Assembly (NCBI GenBank): GCA_944376035.1
Contig: CALWBJ010000128.1
Span: 1-5,382, forward strand
From: an uncultured Clostridia bacterium
GTDB taxonomy: Bacteria; Bacillota; Clostridia; Christensenellales; Borkfalkiaceae
DNA length: 5,382 bases
Direction: 5' to 3'
Part shown: in pieces, positions 5,189 to 5,382 of the stretch
Layout of the letters: the number at the start of each line of letters is the position of its first letter
How positions within the stretch are numbered: position 1 is the first letter of the stretch
Position numbers and translations under genes: made by a program
Notes under the pieces: generated by a model
What the model saw: the letters and a program-made list of their open reading frames with translations, nothing else
Databases searched by the model: none
Told to the model about the DNA's origin: nothing

Positions 5189-5382
5189 ATGGCAAAAGAC
5201 TTAAAGACGCTTGTAAGGGAACATAACTTCACTTTTAAAAAAGCCTTCGGTCAGAATTTTCTTTCAGACGTAAATTTGCTTAATGAAATAGTCGAGTCGG
5301 CAGGGATCACCAAAGACGATACAGTGTTGGAAATAGGTTGCGGAGCGGGTGTTCTTACCCAAGTACTTGCCGACAAAGCGAA
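5189..5382 (+). CDS. rsmA: 16S rRNA (A1518/A1519) dimethyladenosine transferase, 5' part
   Basis: First 64 codons of rsmA (ksgA); the rest is beyond the right edge. The enzyme dimethylates two adjacent adenosines near the 3' end of 16S rRNA using S-adenosylmethionine, late in 30S assembly. Recognition rests on FKKAFGQNFLSDVNLL (16-31), the hallmark N-terminus of the family, and on VLEIGCGAGVLTQVLA (46-61), the glycine-rich SAM-binding motif I. ATG 5189 is chosen because the family's N-terminus follows at the normal distance and AGGT (5180-5183) offers a short Shine-Dalgarno. It is separated from tatD by 224 bp containing hairpins. In B. subtilis yabE and rnmV lie between the tatD and ksgA homologues; both are absent here. 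Confidence 0.95.
   Translation, partial: MAKDLKTLVREHNFTFKKAFGQNFLSDVNLLNEIVESAGITKDDTVLEIGCGAGVLTQVLADKA

Overview
The window looks like chromosomal core sequence from an A+T-rich, low-GC Firmicute, most likely of the class Clostridia. The reasons are an adjacent spmA-spmB pair, a metG-tatD-rsmA gene order like that around the Bacillus subtilis metS/ksgA region, purine-rich Shine-Dalgarno sites, sigma-A type promoters and short U-tract terminators. I cannot assign a genus. I see no mobile element, CRISPR array, tRNA or rRNA.

Left part, read on the minus strand from 1950 down to 1. spmA and spmB form a two-gene unit (stop and start overlap as TAATG) encoding two small membrane proteins of the spore maturation / nucleoside-recognition (Gate) family. 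Just past the spmB stop lies a near-perfect sigma-A promoter (TTGACA, 17 bp, TATAAT) with an A/T-rich upstream tract. Its predicted start point falls on the first base of a 10-bp stem, the outer stem of a 110-nt nested hairpin. A clean intrinsic terminator follows. This is best read as an unannotated structured small RNA of about 170 nt, or as an attenuated leader for the next gene. About 70 nt beyond the terminator begins an unrecognised protein gene with a good ribosome binding site, which runs off the left edge (200 codons visible).

Centre and right, plus strand. metG (methionyl-tRNA synthetase with a C-terminal tRNA-binding domain) is transcribed divergently from spmA. The two genes share an approximately 85-bp intergenic region in which a sigma-A type metG promoter overlaps a sigma-E-like element pointing at spmA. 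metG most likely starts at a TTG, not at an upstream in-frame GTG. tatD (metal-dependent TatD-family nuclease) follows after an A+T-rich gap, then a 224-bp gap holding several inverted repeats, then the first 64 codons of rsmA (ksgA, 16S rRNA dimethyladenosine transferase). The three rightward genes are housekeeping functions for translation and nucleic acid maintenance.

The most interesting parts are the candidate structured RNA at about 671-841 with its strong promoter, the unknown gene downstream of it, and the overlapping divergent promoters between spmA and metG.
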